A stretch of DNA of 64,000 bases. Origin: Bacteroidetes bacterium B1(2017). Lineage in GTDB: Bacteria > Bacteroidota > Bacteroidia > UKL13-3. The translations under genes were made by a program, and so were the position numbers. Where the stretch lies: assembly GCA_002256395.1 (NCBI GenBank), contig NKJG01000003.1, positions 372,001 to 436,000 of the forward strand. Direction: 5' to 3'. Under the pieces are notes generated by a model that saw only the letters and a list, made by a program, of their open reading frames with translations, made no database searches and was not told where the DNA came from. Positions 10,094-19,690 of this stretch are shown here, piece after piece; the stretch's first letter is position 1, and each line of letters opens with the position of its first letter.

Positions 10094-11092
10094 ATGTTCG
10101 CATCTGTTTTACACGAAATAAATGGGAAGTTCACCTTCCAAGAATTTGAAAAACCTATTCCTACCTCATCCGAATTACTCATAAAAGTTAGTTACGCAGC
10201 CCTCAACCACCGCGATGTTTGGATTCAAAAAGGGCAATATGCTGGATTAGTGTTTCCAATTACCTGTGGTAGCGATGGCTGTGGAGTGGTTGAAGCTGTA
10301 GGTGCTGATGTGGATGCTTCCTGGATTGGCAAAGAAGTTATTGTAAATCCTTCGCTCAATTGGGGCCCTAATCCTAGGGTTCAGGCCAAAGACTATGTTA
10401 TTTTAGGTTTGCCAAATCATGGTTTCTTTGCTCAATATGTAAGTGTGCCTGCAAATTTGGTGTATGAAAAACCAGTCCATTTAAAGGCTAAGGAGGCTGC
10501 GGCTTTTCCATTAGCAGGCCTAACTGGTTTTAGGGCATTATTTGGTAGAGCAAAAGCCCAAAAAGGTGAAACCGTTTTAATTACAGGTGTTGGGGGAGGG
10601 GTGGCTTTATTTGCTGCTCAATTTGCTATAGCGGCAGGTTGTAAGGTTTACGTTACAAGTGGCTCCGAAGAAAAGTTAGAAGCAGCCAAAGCCCTTGGTG
10701 CTATTGGTGGAGCTAATTATAAAACCCCTGATTGGCACAAGGCATTGGCAAAAGAAAGTGGTGGCTTTGATGTGATCATTGATGGAGCAGGTGGACCAGA
10801 TTTTGCCAAGTTAATTGATTTATGTAAACCAAGTGGTAGAATAGCCTGTTATGGCGCCACCGTAGGAACTTGGAATGCAGGTATTCCTGCCAAAGTGTTT
10901 TGGAAACAAATAGATATTCTTGGTTCAACCATGGGCAATAACGAGGAGTTTGCACAAATGGTTCAATTTATTAGCGAGCATAAAATTGTTCCTGTAGTGG
11001 CTCAAACCTTTGCGCTTAACCAATGCGAAGAAGCTGCTCGTTTTATGGATGAAGGCAAGCAGTTTGGTAAAATAGTTTTGGAAATAAATTAG
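10094..11092 (+). CDS. MDR-family quinone oxidoreductase / zinc-type alcohol dehydrogenase-like protein
   Basis: A 332-residue medium-chain dehydrogenase/reductase. The N-terminal GroES-like domain has LNHRDVWIQKGQY and CGSDGCGVVEAVG. The Rossmann domain carries the nucleotide-binding loop VLITGVGGGVALFAAQFA at about residues 155-172 and ends with the typical GKIVLEI. I do not see the four-Cys structural zinc lobe of classical alcohol dehydrogenases (that region reads NPSLNWGPNP), which argues for an NADPH:quinone reductase-like enzyme without zinc. It follows porZ by 24 bp and its stop abuts the start of the next gene (TAGATG), so co-transcription is likely. The substrate is unknown. Confidence 0.85.
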   Translation: MFASVLHEINGKFTFQEFEKPIPTSSELLIKVSYAALNHRDVWIQKGQYAGLVFPITCGSDGCGVVEAVGADVDASWIGKEVIVNPSLNWGPNPRVQAKDYVILGLPNHGFFAQYVSVPANLVYEKPVHLKAKEAAAFPLAGLTGFRALFGRAKAQKGETVLITGVGGGVALFAAQFAIAAGCKVYVTSGSEEKLEAAKALGAIGGANYKTPDWHKALAKESGGFDVIIDGAGGPDFAKLIDLCKPSGRIACYGATVGTWNAGIPAKVFWKQIDILGSTMGNNEEFAQMVQFISEHKIVPVVAQTFALNQCEEAARFMDEGKQFGKIVLEIN

Positions 11093-11815
11093 ATGACTAT
11101 GGGGGCGCTTTCTAAGCCATTAAAAGCCTTGCTAATAAGTTTATTCTTATTGCTAGTTGCTTATTTAATTGCTTGGAATTCGCCTTATAAACCAATGCTT
11201 CCGGGCTATCATTTGTTTTTGTTTACGCCTCAAAAGTATACGCAAACGCTTAGGCAAATTGACCAAAATAAAGCAAAACTATTAGGTGCCGAACCAGAGA
11301 AAATTAAACCTGTATTTATAAGCGCACTTACCCAAAAAGTATTTCCATTTTGGTATGGAACCACTTGGGGGTTTTATGGATGCTCAACTACCCCAGGTAA
11401 AGGAACCATAGCTTGTGGTTATTTTGTTACCACTACTTTAAAGCAAATTGGTCTGAACCTAAATAGAGAGCGATTAGCTCAATGCGCCTCTGAGCAAATG
11501 ATTAGAAGCTTGGTTCAGAAAAAATATATTTGGCATTTTAATAACTTGAGCCTAGAGGCATTTATAAATGGATTGAAGTTTAAGGGACCCGGTTTGTATA
11601 TAGTTGGATTAGATAATCACACTGGATTTATTTATGTGCAAAGCCCAAACAAAATTCGTTTTATCCACAGCAGTGGCCGTTTTCCCTTTTGTGTACTGAA
11701 TGAAAATGCGGCCGAATCTATTGTGCTTAAAAAGTCGACATATAAGGTGGTAGGTAAAATTAGCGACGACCCCTTGTTGCTAGATAAATGGGTGAATGAT
11801 ACGCCGATACACTGA
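11093..11815 (+). CDS. Membrane-anchored protein of unknown function with NlpC/P60-like Cys and His motifs
   Basis: 240 residues. An N-terminal membrane segment (about residues 10-27, ALLISLFLLLVAYLIAW) anchors a periplasmic or extracytoplasmic domain. That domain contains PFWYGTTWGFYGCS, then GTIACGYFVTTTL and DNHTGFIYV, ending near FIHSSGRFPF. A Cys at the start of a helix (ACGYF) followed by a His at the start of a strand (NHTGFI) is the arrangement seen in papain-like NlpC/P60 and related cysteine hydrolases. That link is my inference; the family is not one I can name with certainty. The start codon immediately follows the oxidoreductase stop, indicating translational coupling. Confidence 0.6.
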   Translation: MTMGALSKPLKALLISLFLLLVAYLIAWNSPYKPMLPGYHLFLFTPQKYTQTLRQIDQNKAKLLGAEPEKIKPVFISALTQKVFPFWYGTTWGFYGCSTTPGKGTIACGYFVTTTLKQIGLNLNRERLAQCASEQMIRSLVQKKYIWHFNNLSLEAFINGLKFKGPGLYIVGLDNHTGFIYVQSPNKIRFIHSSGRFPFCVLNENAAESIVLKKSTYKVVGKISDDPLLLDKWVNDTPIH

Positions 11816-11891
11816 TCTTTTTAAAGTATATTAAAAGAATTATAGGCAAGAGTTATTATTAGAAAGTTGAAATTCTTATTTTGCAAGTCAA

Positions 11892-12845
11892 ATGAAAGTT
11901 ACTGAACATATTAAAAACGCTAAGGAAACCCTATTTTCCATTGAAATTTTACCACCCTTAAAAGGTAAAGACATTAATTCAATTTATAATGGAATTAACC
12001 CTCTGATGGAGTTTAAGCCAGCTTTTATTGATGTTACCTATCATCGTGAAGAGTTTGTGTTGCGTAAACGTAAAGATGGTGGATTTGATAAAGTTTATAC
12101 CCGTAAGCGCCCGGGTACAGTTGCCATTTGTGCAGCTTTAATGAATAAGTACCATGTAGATACCGTTCCACATTTAATTTGTGGTGGTTTTAGTAAGGAA
12201 GAAACTGAAAATGCCCTTATAGATTTACATTTCTTAGGTATTGATAACGTATTAGTGCTTAGAGGTGATAATATTAAAAACGAACCGAACTTTGTGCCTG
12301 AACCAGATGGAAACAAAGATTCTCTTGAATTATTGAAGCAAGTAGTTGCCATGAACAATGGTAAATATCTGGATGAAGAATTGGAGAACGCTTCAAATTC
12401 TAATTTCTGTATTGGTGTTTCGGGTTATCCAGAAAAACATTTTGAAGCGCCTAATTTGCAAAGTGATTTGAGATGGTTGAAGCAAAAAGTTGACTCGGGT
12501 GCAGAGTATATTGTTACCCAAATGTTTTTTAATAATGCCAAGTATTTTGAATTTGTAGATACCTGTAAAAAAATGGGCATTGAAATTCCAATTATCCCAG
12601 GCCTTAAGCCACTTACAACAAAACGTCAACTTACTATTTTACCTAAAATATTTAACATAGATATCCCCGAAGATTTGGTTCACGCCATTGAAAATTGTAA
12701 AGATGATAAGGCTGTGAAGCAAGTGGGAATTGAATGGGCCATCCAACAAAGTAAAGAATTAAAGGCTGCTCACGTTCCTGTTTTGCATTATTATACAATG
12801 GGTGTTGCCGAAGTTACTAAAGCAATTGCTTCACAAGTTTTTTAA
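11892..12845 (+). CDS. metF: Methylenetetrahydrofolate reductase
   Basis: A 317-residue TIM-barrel flavoprotein that reduces 5,10-methylene-THF to 5-methyl-THF for methionine synthesis. Family landmarks are the N-terminal FSIEILPPLKG (the catalytic Glu is in the FEx(F/L)PP-like motif), the FIDVTYH strand, DTVPHLICGG, the FAD-binding VLVLRGD, FCIGVSGYPEKH, YIVTQMFFN and IIPGLKPLT. The length is close to that of bacterial MetF. The start lies just after an ATTTTGCA stretch that may be part of the promoter. TcdA follows after 20 bp, so the two may share a transcript. The N-terminal end matches the family well. Confidence 0.95.
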   Translation: MKVTEHIKNAKETLFSIEILPPLKGKDINSIYNGINPLMEFKPAFIDVTYHREEFVLRKRKDGGFDKVYTRKRPGTVAICAALMNKYHVDTVPHLICGGFSKEETENALIDLHFLGIDNVLVLRGDNIKNEPNFVPEPDGNKDSLELLKQVVAMNNGKYLDEELENASNSNFCIGVSGYPEKHFEAPNLQSDLRWLKQKVDSGAEYIVTQMFFNNAKYFEFVDTCKKMGIEIPIIPGLKPLTTKRQLTILPKIFNIDIPEDLVHAIENCKDDKAVKQVGIEWAIQQSKELKAAHVPVLHYYTMGVAEVTKAIASQVF

Positions 12846-12865
12846 CTTAAACCTATTCGTATTCT

Positions 12866-13600
12866 ATGAGTTTTGAAATTCAGCCCTGGATGGGGAGAAC
12901 AGAGTTGTTGTTGGGGCAAGACCAATTACATAAATTAATAAATTCAAATGTTTTGGTGGTAGGCCTTGGTGGAGTAGGAGGTATTGCAGCCGAAATGATT
13001 GCACGTGCAGGTGTGGGTCGTATGACTATTGTAGATGCCGATACCGTTGACCCTACAAATAGAAACCGCCAAATACCTGCTCTTAAAAGTACCGAGGGAA
13101 AAGTAAAGGCAGATGTACTTGCAGAACGTTTGTTGGATGTAAATCCCGATTTGCAATTGCAAGTTATTCCAGAATATTTTAGAGATCAATTAACCTTTGA
13201 TGTATTAGATAATAACAAGTTCGATTATGCTTTAGATTGTATTGATACTCTCTCTCCAAAGGTGTATTATATTAAGGCTTGCATAGATAGAGGCATTCCA
13301 ATTGTAAGTAGTATGGGGGCTGGTTCAAAGGTTGATCCCACTCAAATTAAAGTGGCCGATATTTCTGAAACCTATAACTGTCATTTGGCAAGATATACGC
13401 GTAAATATTTACATCGCCTTGGCGTGTATAAAGGAGTAAAGGCTGTGTTTTCTGCCGAACCTAAATTAACAAATGCCCAAGTGATGTTAATGGAAGCCAG
13501 AAATAAAAAATCTGCCGTAGGTACCATTAGTTATATGCCTACCGTTTTTGGATGTACTGTTGCTTCTGTGGCTATTAGAGATTTATATAGCCGTAAATAA
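12866..13600 (+). CDS. tcdA: TcdA-like E1 superfamily enzyme (tRNA threonylcarbamoyladenosine dehydratase)
   Basis: A 244-residue ThiF/MoeB/HesA-fold protein. The ATP-binding Gly-rich loop VLVVGLGGVGGIAAEMIARAG (about residues 29-49) is followed by the adenylation Asp (IVDADTVDPTNRNRQ) and YALDCIDTLSPKVYYIKAC. The C-terminus has GTISYMPTVFGCTVAS. Standalone proteins of this length in this family cyclise t6A to ct6A at position 37 of ANN-decoding tRNAs. A general ThiF-family call is certain; TcdA is the best subgroup. Its stop is directly adjacent to the stop of the convergent cardiolipin synthase gene, with no room for a separate terminator. Confidence 0.87.
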   Translation: MSFEIQPWMGRTELLLGQDQLHKLINSNVLVVGLGGVGGIAAEMIARAGVGRMTIVDADTVDPTNRNRQIPALKSTEGKVKADVLAERLLDVNPDLQLQVIPEYFRDQLTFDVLDNNKFDYALDCIDTLSPKVYYIKACIDRGIPIVSSMGAGSKVDPTQIKVADISETYNCHLARYTRKYLHRLGVYKGVKAVFSAEPKLTNAQVMLMEARNKKSAVGTISYMPTVFGCTVASVAIRDLYSRK

Positions 13601-14779
13601 TTATCGGTGTTTTTTAGGTTCGTGCATAAAGTAAAAAAGCAATTTTAAGGAGCCGCTAATGATTCTATACGAAAAATAGTTCCTCAATTTAACAAACCAA
13701 TTGCTCTGCTTTTGATAATCTACGACCGATACTTGATGGGAGTGACTTTTAATGGTTGATAATACCTGTTGCTTGCTTGTTTCTTGAAATTCCTTATCCC
13801 GTATTTCTATATTGCATTCTAGGCTTCCAAAATCGCTTAAATGATTTAAATTATAAGAGCCAATACACATCCAATCCGAATCTATAAAGGCTAGTTTGGC
13901 ATGTAATATACTTGCTTCCCATTCCCAAATTTCTACACCTGCTGCTAATAAATCAGAATAAAAATAATTGGCAGCATACTTCATGCTTTTTACATCCGAA
14001 ATACCTCCCAAAATAAGCTGAATTTTAACTCCTCTTTTTGCGGCCTTTTTTAAGATTCTTTTTAAGGCCGGTGAGGGTAAAAAATAACTAGCAATTAGAA
14101 TAATTTCATGTTGTGCCTGTCTAATGGTTTGACGGTATTGTCTACTAATTCCAAATCGAGCCAATAACCAATGGTTTTGCAATATTCTTGCTTTATAGGT
14201 TCCTGAACCAACGGGGTATGTTAGGGTGTTTTTTTGTTCCTTAGTTAGAGGCAATATTCCTCTTTCAACTTTATAACAAATACGTAATAAATCAAGCACT
14301 ACATTGCCTTGCATTTTAATGCCATAATCTAACCAAGTGTTTGATTTGCCAAAACCACTGTAGGAGTCAGAAATATTTATACCCCCAATGAATGCTACCT
14401 CATTATCAAAAATAAAAATCTTATGGTGCATTCTTAAACCAGTATGATATTTAAAAGCAAATTTAAACTTAGAGAAATAGCTTAGTTCAACCTTGTTTTC
14501 TAACAGTGTTGTTTCCCATGTTTTAGGAAATCCTCCACTACCATAGCCATCCATAACAAGTGAAATTTCTACCCCTCGTTTGGCAGCGGAAAGTAGGGCA
14601 TCAAATAGCACTTTGCCAGTTGTGTCGCCTTCAAAAATATAAACATGAAAATGTATGCTCAACTTGGCTTTCGCAATCAATGATAAGAGTTCATCAAAAA
14701 AGGATTCGCCACTTCTAAGGAGCTTTAATTCTTGGTTTCGATGCCATGGAAAAATGCCAATATTTTTGCGCCAAGTCAT
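13601..14779 (-). CDS. cls: Phospholipase D-family cardiolipin synthase
   Basis: 392 residues with two HKD phosphodiesterase motifs. The first is MHHKIFIFD followed by GGINISD (about residues 125-145). The second is LHAKLAFIDSD followed by IGSYNLN (about residues 295-313). Two HKD motifs in one chain are needed to form one active site that transfers a phosphatidyl group between phosphatidylglycerol molecules. The N-terminal two-TM segment of Gram-positive Cls is missing, so it resembles the shorter ClsB-type or eukaryote-like bacterial enzymes. A TAACTTTG promoter element lies 4 bp upstream of the start. Confidence 0.87.
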   Translation of the reverse strand: MTWRKNIGIFPWHRNQELKLLRSGESFFDELLSLIAKAKLSIHFHVYIFEGDTTGKVLFDALLSAAKRGVEISLVMDGYGSGGFPKTWETTLLENKVELSYFSKFKFAFKYHTGLRMHHKIFIFDNEVAFIGGINISDSYSGFGKSNTWLDYGIKMQGNVVLDLLRICYKVERGILPLTKEQKNTLTYPVGSGTYKARILQNHWLLARFGISRQYRQTIRQAQHEIILIASYFLPSPALKRILKKAAKRGVKIQLILGGISDVKSMKYAANYFYSDLLAAGVEIWEWEASILHAKLAFIDSDWMCIGSYNLNHLSDFGSLECNIEIRDKEFQETSKQQVLSTIKSHSHQVSVVDYQKQSNWFVKLRNYFSYRIISGSLKLLFYFMHEPKKHR

Positions 14780-14783
14780 ACTC

Positions 14784-14791
14784 CAAAGTTA
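14784..14791 (-). promoter_or_regulatory. Putative -7 promoter element (TAACTTTG) of cls
   Basis: An exact match to TAnnTTTG on the minus strand, 4 bp before the start codon. Transcription would begin at or next to the ATG, so the message would be leaderless or the real start slightly further in. Confidence 0.4.
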
Positions 14792-14828
14792 ACTTAATTG
14801 GATACAAATTGATATACCCTCTAAAAGC

Positions 14829-16205
14829 TTATTTTGAAATGTAATTATTGTGCAGCAAAACCCTAACCAAGGTTCCAATACCTTTCTTAGATTTAATATC
14901 AATTTCGCCTTTGTGTAATTCTATAGTTTTCTTTACTAAGCTCAAACCTATTCCATAGCCAGGAACAATGCGGGTTTCGTTTGATCTATAAAAGGCCTGA
15001 AATACATGTGGTAAATCAGTTTCACTAATTCCTGCACCTTTATCTTCTATGTCAATTTCAAAATCTAATTTATTAAATTTTATCCTCACCCAACATTGCG
15101 CTTCTTTTGAAAACTTACACGCATTATCCAATAAATTACTAAATATCGATTTTAGCAAAGAGTAATCTCCATAGGTTTGAATTTGGTCTTCCTCCTCCGG
15201 AATATCTCCCCAATCGAGTGTTATCTTATAACTTGGTTTTCGTTTAACGAGGTCCTCTTTAGCGTCCATTAATACCTCTACAATAGATACGGTTTGAAAG
15301 GTAATATTTGGGAAATCTGCGTTGGCAGAAGCTAATTCCGTTAAGCCATTAATAAGCGCAATTAAACTTTGAATGTCTTCCTGTAAGGAGGCAAATGTTT
15401 TTAAATATTCTGGCTCGCTTCGCTTTTGTAATAAAAGCACTTCTATTTGTCCTTTCATTACCGTTAAGGGAGTTCTAAACTCATGCGAAGCATTGGCAAC
15501 AAAGAGTTTTTGAAAGGCAAACGATTTTTCAATACGCTCCAGCATCTTGTTAAAAACAATCGCTAAATTGGCAATTTCATCCTTCCCATTTCCTTCCGAT
15601 ACACGTTGATGTAAATTGCTTTCATTAATTAAATCAACTTCAGAAATAACATTTTTAATAGGTTGTAAAGCCTGCTTAGAAAAATACCAACCACTTATGG
15701 CGGCAATTATGATGCTAACAATATTTAGAATCACCAGCAAAATTCGTAGAAATTTTAATTTTCCTTGTCCCGCTACATCAATTGCGCTACTTACAACATA
15801 AAAGGTGTGACTTTCATGAGGCACCATATAGGCACAATATTCTGTATCTTGATTGTTTACTTCAAAATCGCCTGTGTTTTTATATAAATTTTGGAGAAGC
15901 TTAACCTCTGTTTCCTGAATTGGCCTAGAGCTAAAAATTACTTCATGATTTTCATCGGCAATAATTAGTTTTTCTTGAGGAAACCTATTCAGTTGTTTCT
16001 CAAACATGAGCTTTAAAATAGAAGGTGTTAGTTCTTCCTTCTCAAGGTAATTTACAACCACATTCCTCGAAACATTTCTTAACCTATCTGTAAATTCATT
16101 TTCCCTAAAAATTTCCGAAAATTCATATGTAAATACAGAAAATGCAAATAGAATACCCGCTACAATAGCCGTAAACTTAATCGTAAGTGAACTCTTAATG
16201 TTCAT
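14829..16205 (-). CDS. Sensor histidine kinase (HAMP, HisKA, HATPase)
   Basis: 458 residues. TM1 is at about 7-25, a periplasmic sensor region of about 125 residues follows, and TM2 is at about 151-173. A HAMP linker (about 175-228) leads to the HisKA box with phospho-acceptor H241 (ANASHEFRTPLTVMKG). The ATPase domain has the N box (SNLLDNACKFS), G1 (DKGAGIS), F box and G2 (GYGIGLSLV). The gene lies 12 bp downstream of the response regulator, so the pair forms one operon. The small sensor domain has no motif that reveals its signal. It resembles CusS/ArlS-type kinases in layout. Confidence 0.93.
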   Translation of the reverse strand: MNIKSSLTIKFTAIVAGILFAFSVFTYEFSEIFRENEFTDRLRNVSRNVVVNYLEKEELTPSILKLMFEKQLNRFPQEKLIIADENHEVIFSSRPIQETEVKLLQNLYKNTGDFEVNNQDTEYCAYMVPHESHTFYVVSSAIDVAGQGKLKFLRILLVILNIVSIIIAAISGWYFSKQALQPIKNVISEVDLINESNLHQRVSEGNGKDEIANLAIVFNKMLERIEKSFAFQKLFVANASHEFRTPLTVMKGQIEVLLLQKRSEPEYLKTFASLQEDIQSLIALINGLTELASANADFPNITFQTVSIVEVLMDAKEDLVKRKPSYKITLDWGDIPEEEDQIQTYGDYSLLKSIFSNLLDNACKFSKEAQCWVRIKFNKLDFEIDIEDKGAGISETDLPHVFQAFYRSNETRIVPGYGIGLSLVKKTIELHKGEIDIKSKKGIGTLVRVLLHNNYISK

Positions 16206-16217
16206 TTACAAGTTTTA

Positions 16218-16898
16218 TTATAAATCCGACTTAATAATATACCCCATCCCTACCATGGTATGTATAATTTTTGTAGGAAAATCTTTGTCTATTTTCTTTC
16301 TCAAAAAATTAATATACACATCAATTACATTGGTTGTTGTGTCAAAGCCCGATTCCCAAACCTTTTCCAAGATTTCGGTTCTAGAAATAACTCTATTTTT
16401 ATTGCGAATTAAATATTCCAAAAGAGAAAATTCTTTGGCAGTTAAATCAATTGTTTTTCCTCCTCTTCGTGCTACTTTACGATCTAAATCCAGTTCCAAA
16501 TCCTCTAACTTTAAAACTTTTTGATCCGCAAGATTGTCGGTATACCTTTTGGTAAGCGCCCTAAGTCTTGCCAACAATTCTTTAAACTCAAAAGGTTTTA
16601 CTAAATAATCGTCTGCACCTGCATCAAGGCCACTAACTTTTTCGTCTAAAGAACCTAAAGCTGTTAACATTAGAATGGGCGTCTTAAGTCCTTCCGATCT
16701 TAGTTCTTTAGCCACCTCAAGCCCATTTTTATGGGGAATCATCACGTCTAAAATAATTACATCATAGGTGTTTTCTAATGCCATTTTCTTAGCATAAAAA
16801 CCATCATACACAACTGTAACTTCGTTGTTTTGTTCTTCTAATCCTTGTTTTAAAAAGGAAGCAACTTTTGGTTCATCTTCAACTACTAGTAAATTCAT
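16218..16898 (-). CDS. OmpR/PhoB-family response regulator
   Basis: 226 residues. The receiver domain has acidic residues ED near position 8, phospho-acceptor D51 (VIILDVMIPHKNG), the conserved Thr/Ser region (LMLTALGS) and Lys of DDYLVKPFEF. The winged-helix DNA-binding domain (about residues 128-224) includes IDLTAKEFSLLEYLIRN and the recognition-helix region TTNVIDVYINFLRKKID. It is the first gene of a two-gene operon with the histidine kinase. Targets are not evident; metal or envelope stress is typical for this architecture, but that is only inference. Confidence 0.94.
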   Translation of the reverse strand: MNLLVVEDEPKVASFLKQGLEEQNNEVTVVYDGFYAKKMALENTYDVIILDVMIPHKNGLEVAKELRSEGLKTPILMLTALGSLDEKVSGLDAGADDYLVKPFEFKELLARLRALTKRYTDNLADQKVLKLEDLELDLDRKVARRGGKTIDLTAKEFSLLEYLIRNKNRVISRTEILEKVWESGFDTTTNVIDVYINFLRKKIDKDFPTKIIHTMVGMGYIIKSDL

Positions 16899-17034
16899 AA
16901 TTTATCCTTTTTCTATCGTGTAAAACTGTCTTTAAGTGTCTTTGTTTTTTGTCACTCGGCACAAGTTAAGGCAATAATTCATGTCAAAAATTAAACTCAC
17001 ATTAATTTTACTCAAACCTTTCATAGCTAATTAA

Positions 17035-17376
17035 TTAGCCTCCAGCTTTTTTTGCTTTATAATTTTCCTTAAGCAAATAGGCAATCATTTTATCTCGGAA
17101 GTCTCCCTGTATTAATATTTCACCATCCTTCGTACTTCCGCCTACGCCACAGTGTTTTTTTAGGTTCGAACCAAGAGTAGCTAAGTCTTCGTCTGTGCCA
17201 ATAAAACCTGTTACCCTCGATACCAATTTACCTCCACCTTTTCTATCTAAAAAGATTTTCAATTGCTGTTGTTGCGCAGGTAAAGTAATACTGCTTTCTG
17301 TCTCAAATTCTTGGTAGTTAAAACTTTCATCAGTCGAAAAAACTACCCCGTTTCTGTTTTTGTTTTTATTGCTCAT
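17035..17376 (-). CDS. SUI1/YciH-type translation initiation factor-like protein
   Basis: A 113-residue protein of the bacterial YciH (eIF1/SUI1) family. The fold signature spans the C-terminal two thirds: [16 protein letters not shown], the strand-loop [20 protein letters not shown] and [19 protein letters not shown]. The family contacts the ribosomal P-site region and may tune initiation fidelity; its bacterial role is not settled. It lies 2 bp downstream of the lipid kinase stop, so the two genes are very likely one transcript. Starting at [10 protein letters not shown] gives the length usual for the family. Confidence 0.9.
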   Translation of the reverse strand: MSNKNKNRNGVVFSTDESFNYQEFETESSITLPAQQQQLKIFLDRKGGGKLVSRVTGFIGTDEDLATLGSNLKKHCGVGGSTKDGEILIQGDFRDKMIAYLLKENYKAKKAGG

Positions 17377-17378
17377 AC

Positions 17379-18260
17379 TTAAGGTACAATTATAGTGAGT
17401 GATTTTGGATGCATCTTAATGCTCACTTGTTCGTCAAACCAAACAGGCTCTCCGTCTATGTTTACATATCCAGCCTCTGGTTGAATAACAATAAGGTCTT
17501 TTACTCTTTGTGTATTCGTTTGTTTGTTTTGATGAATTCGTCTTAAGAATAAATCCACACTAAGTCCCACAAAATTTGTCCAACTAACTTGCTTTAATAA
17601 GGTAATATCAAACCACGCATCCGCAAATTCTGCTAGTGGAGCTATATAGGCATTATTTCCATATTGCGGTCCATTGCAAATTGCTAAAACAAATGCTTTA
17701 TGTATTTGCTGTTCTAAGCCCTGAACCAATTTGTATTCCTTTGGTTTGTATTGGTTCAGTTCTTTAATACTTATGCGGGCATAGGTTTTTAATCCTCGTG
17801 TTCCTGCCTCCGCAAATTTGGAGCTTACATAGGCATCAAATCCAAATCCGCATACATTAATAAATGCAGTTCCGTTGGCCGAACCGCTATCAATACACAG
17901 GCTTTTACCTGTATTTAATAGTTGTATGGCCGCTATGGTATTCATCGGAATATTTAATGCCCTTGCAAACCCGTTTCCAGAGCCTAATGGAATAATTCCC
18001 ATAGGAGTATTGGTATGAACCAAACAGCTTGCCACAATATTTAATGTCCCATCACCGCCAACCGCAACTACTAAATCTTTATTTAATTCTACCGCTTCTT
18101 TAGCCAACTCTTTTGCATGATTACCCGATTGAGAAAAGGTAATTTCCATATCAAATTTACTTTGATCTAAATGTGCGTTTAGTAAGCTAGGGATATCCTT
18201 CTTTGCTTTTCCACCCGATATTGGGTTTATAATAAAGCGCACCTTTTTTTTATCAGCCAT
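17379..18260 (-). CDS. Diacylglycerol/sphingosine kinase-family lipid kinase (YegS/DgkB-like)
   Basis: 293 residues. The N-terminal catalytic domain opens with [13 protein letters not shown] and contains the nucleotide-binding motif [15 protein letters not shown] (GGDGT) at about residues 65-79, then [15 protein letters not shown]. The C-terminal beta-sandwich domain holds [25 protein letters not shown] and ends with [12 protein letters not shown]. These motifs define the DAGK_cat family that phosphorylates diacylglycerol or related lipids using ATP. It is the first gene of a pair with the SUI1-like factor. The exact lipid substrate is not predictable. Confidence 0.92.
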   Translation of the reverse strand: MADKKKVRFIINPISGGKAKKDIPSLLNAHLDQSKFDMEITFSQSGNHAKELAKEAVELNKDLVVAVGGDGTLNIVASCLVHTNTPMGIIPLGSGNGFARALNIPMNTIAAIQLLNTGKSLCIDSGSANGTAFINVCGFGFDAYVSSKFAEAGTRGLKTYARISIKELNQYKPKEYKLVQGLEQQIHKAFVLAICNGPQYGNNAYIAPLAEFADAWFDITLLKQVSWTNFVGLSVDLFLRRIHQNKQTNTQRVKDLIVIQPEAGYVNIDGEPVWFDEQVSIKMHPKSLTIIVP

Positions 18261-18307
18261 TCACCTGCAAAATTTTCGGTAAAGTTATTCAATCTTGTTA
18301 CAAGTAG

Positions 18308-18315
18308 TATATTCG
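18308..18315 (+). promoter_or_regulatory. Putative -7 element (TATATTCG) of the dGTPase gene
   Basis: Matches TAnnTTTG with one change (C at position 7) 13 bp before the ATG. It lies in the 68-bp gap between two divergent genes. Confidence 0.35.
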
Positions 18316-18328
18316 ACAAATTATTTTG

Positions 18329-19690
18329 ATGAACTGGCATACCCTCTTACAAGCATATCGATATGGCGATATAGCCCCTCGTAACCTCAATGAAACCCAA
18401 AACAGGAGCATCTTTGAGCAAGATTACGATCGTATCATTTTTGCAACCCCTTTTAGAAGATTGCAGGATAAAACTCAGGTAATTCCCTTGCCCGAACACG
18501 ATTTTGTTCATAATCGACTTACTCATAGTATTGAGGTAAGCAGCGTGGGACGAACACTTGGGAAGATTGCAGGCCAAGCTCTTTTGGAAAAATACCCTAG
18601 CCTATCGCCAACATACACCCATCACGATTTTGGAGCCATTGTTGCCGCGGCAAGTTTGGCCCACGATATTGGAAATCCTCCTTTTGGACATAGTGGTGAA
18701 TCTGCTATTGGCGAGTATTTTCTAAATGGCCCAGGTGCTAGGTTCAAACCGCAAGTAAGCGATAAGCAATGGGCCGATTTAATAAAGTTTGAAGGAAATG
18801 CCAATGGTTTTAGAATTTTAAATAATTCTGGAAATACTGGCAAAGGTGGAATTAGATTGAGCTATCCAACCTTAGCAGCCTTCACAAAATACCCGAAGGA
18901 AAGCTTGCCCGTTTATCCAAAAGGCAGAGCAAGTGAGAAAAAGTTTGGCTATTTCCAAACAGAAAAAGACCTCTACCACCAAATTGCACAAGCACTTGGT
19001 TTAGTAAAAGCTCCAGATAATTCAGATGTTCATTACCGTCGCCATCCCTTAGCATTTTTAGTGGAAGCAGCTGATGATATTTGCTATCACATTATTGATT
19101 TTGAAGATGGCTTAAGATTGGGTTGGATTGATTTTTCTTATGCCGAAGAACTGCTTATCCCAATTGCAGGAGAGGCTTTATATCTCGAAAATTATTCTCG
19201 CATTGCATTCAATGATGAAAAAGTTTCTTACCTACGCGCAGTGGCTATCAATAGTTTAATTAAGGAAATGGCCGAAGTGTTTTTAACAAATGAAGAGGCA
19301 ATGCTGGCTGGTACTTTTGATACCTCTTTAATGAACTTAAGTAAACATAAAGTGCTTATTGATAAGATTAAAGAAATCTCCTTAAATAAGGTTTATAAGG
19401 CTAGGGAAGTTATAGAAATTGAGGCTGCCGGTTTTGAGGTTATTGGTGGTTTATTAGATTTGTTTTTAGATGCACTCAATCAAATTTGTGCCGACCCAAG
19501 CTCGCAAAAAAGCTATAGAAGTTCCAAAATTGCCGAGCTTCTGCCAAATCATTTGAAATATCCAAGTCAAGAACTTACCGACAGTTTGTACTTACGAATT
19601 GTGGCAATTTGTGAATTTGTGGCAGGCCTTACAGATAAGCATGCCATCAGTTTGTTTCGCAAGCTTAAAGGCATAGAACTTCCTCGCTAA
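18329..19690 (+). CDS. dgt: Deoxyguanosinetriphosphate triphosphohydrolase
   Basis: A 453-residue HD-domain enzyme that hydrolyses dGTP to deoxyguanosine and triphosphate. The N-terminus has RSIFEQDYDRIIFATPFRRLQDKTQV. The HD motif residues are in NRLTHSIEVSSVGRTLG and AASLAHDIGNPPFGHSGE. A further metal-site Asp lies in VEAADDICYHIIDFEDG. I chose the ATG at 18329 rather than the TTG one codon upstream, because ATG is the normal start and the family N-terminus begins at this point. The gene is divergent from the lipid kinase gene. Confidence 0.93.
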   Translation: MNWHTLLQAYRYGDIAPRNLNETQNRSIFEQDYDRIIFATPFRRLQDKTQVIPLPEHDFVHNRLTHSIEVSSVGRTLGKIAGQALLEKYPSLSPTYTHHDFGAIVAAASLAHDIGNPPFGHSGESAIGEYFLNGPGARFKPQVSDKQWADLIKFEGNANGFRILNNSGNTGKGGIRLSYPTLAAFTKYPKESLPVYPKGRASEKKFGYFQTEKDLYHQIAQALGLVKAPDNSDVHYRRHPLAFLVEAADDICYHIIDFEDGLRLGWIDFSYAEELLIPIAGEALYLENYSRIAFNDEKVSYLRAVAINSLIKEMAEVFLTNEEAMLAGTFDTSLMNLSKHKVLIDKIKEISLNKVYKAREVIEIEAAGFEVIGGLLDLFLDALNQICADPSSQKSYRSSKIAELLPNHLKYPSQELTDSLYLRIVAICEFVAGLTDKHAISLFRKLKGIELPR

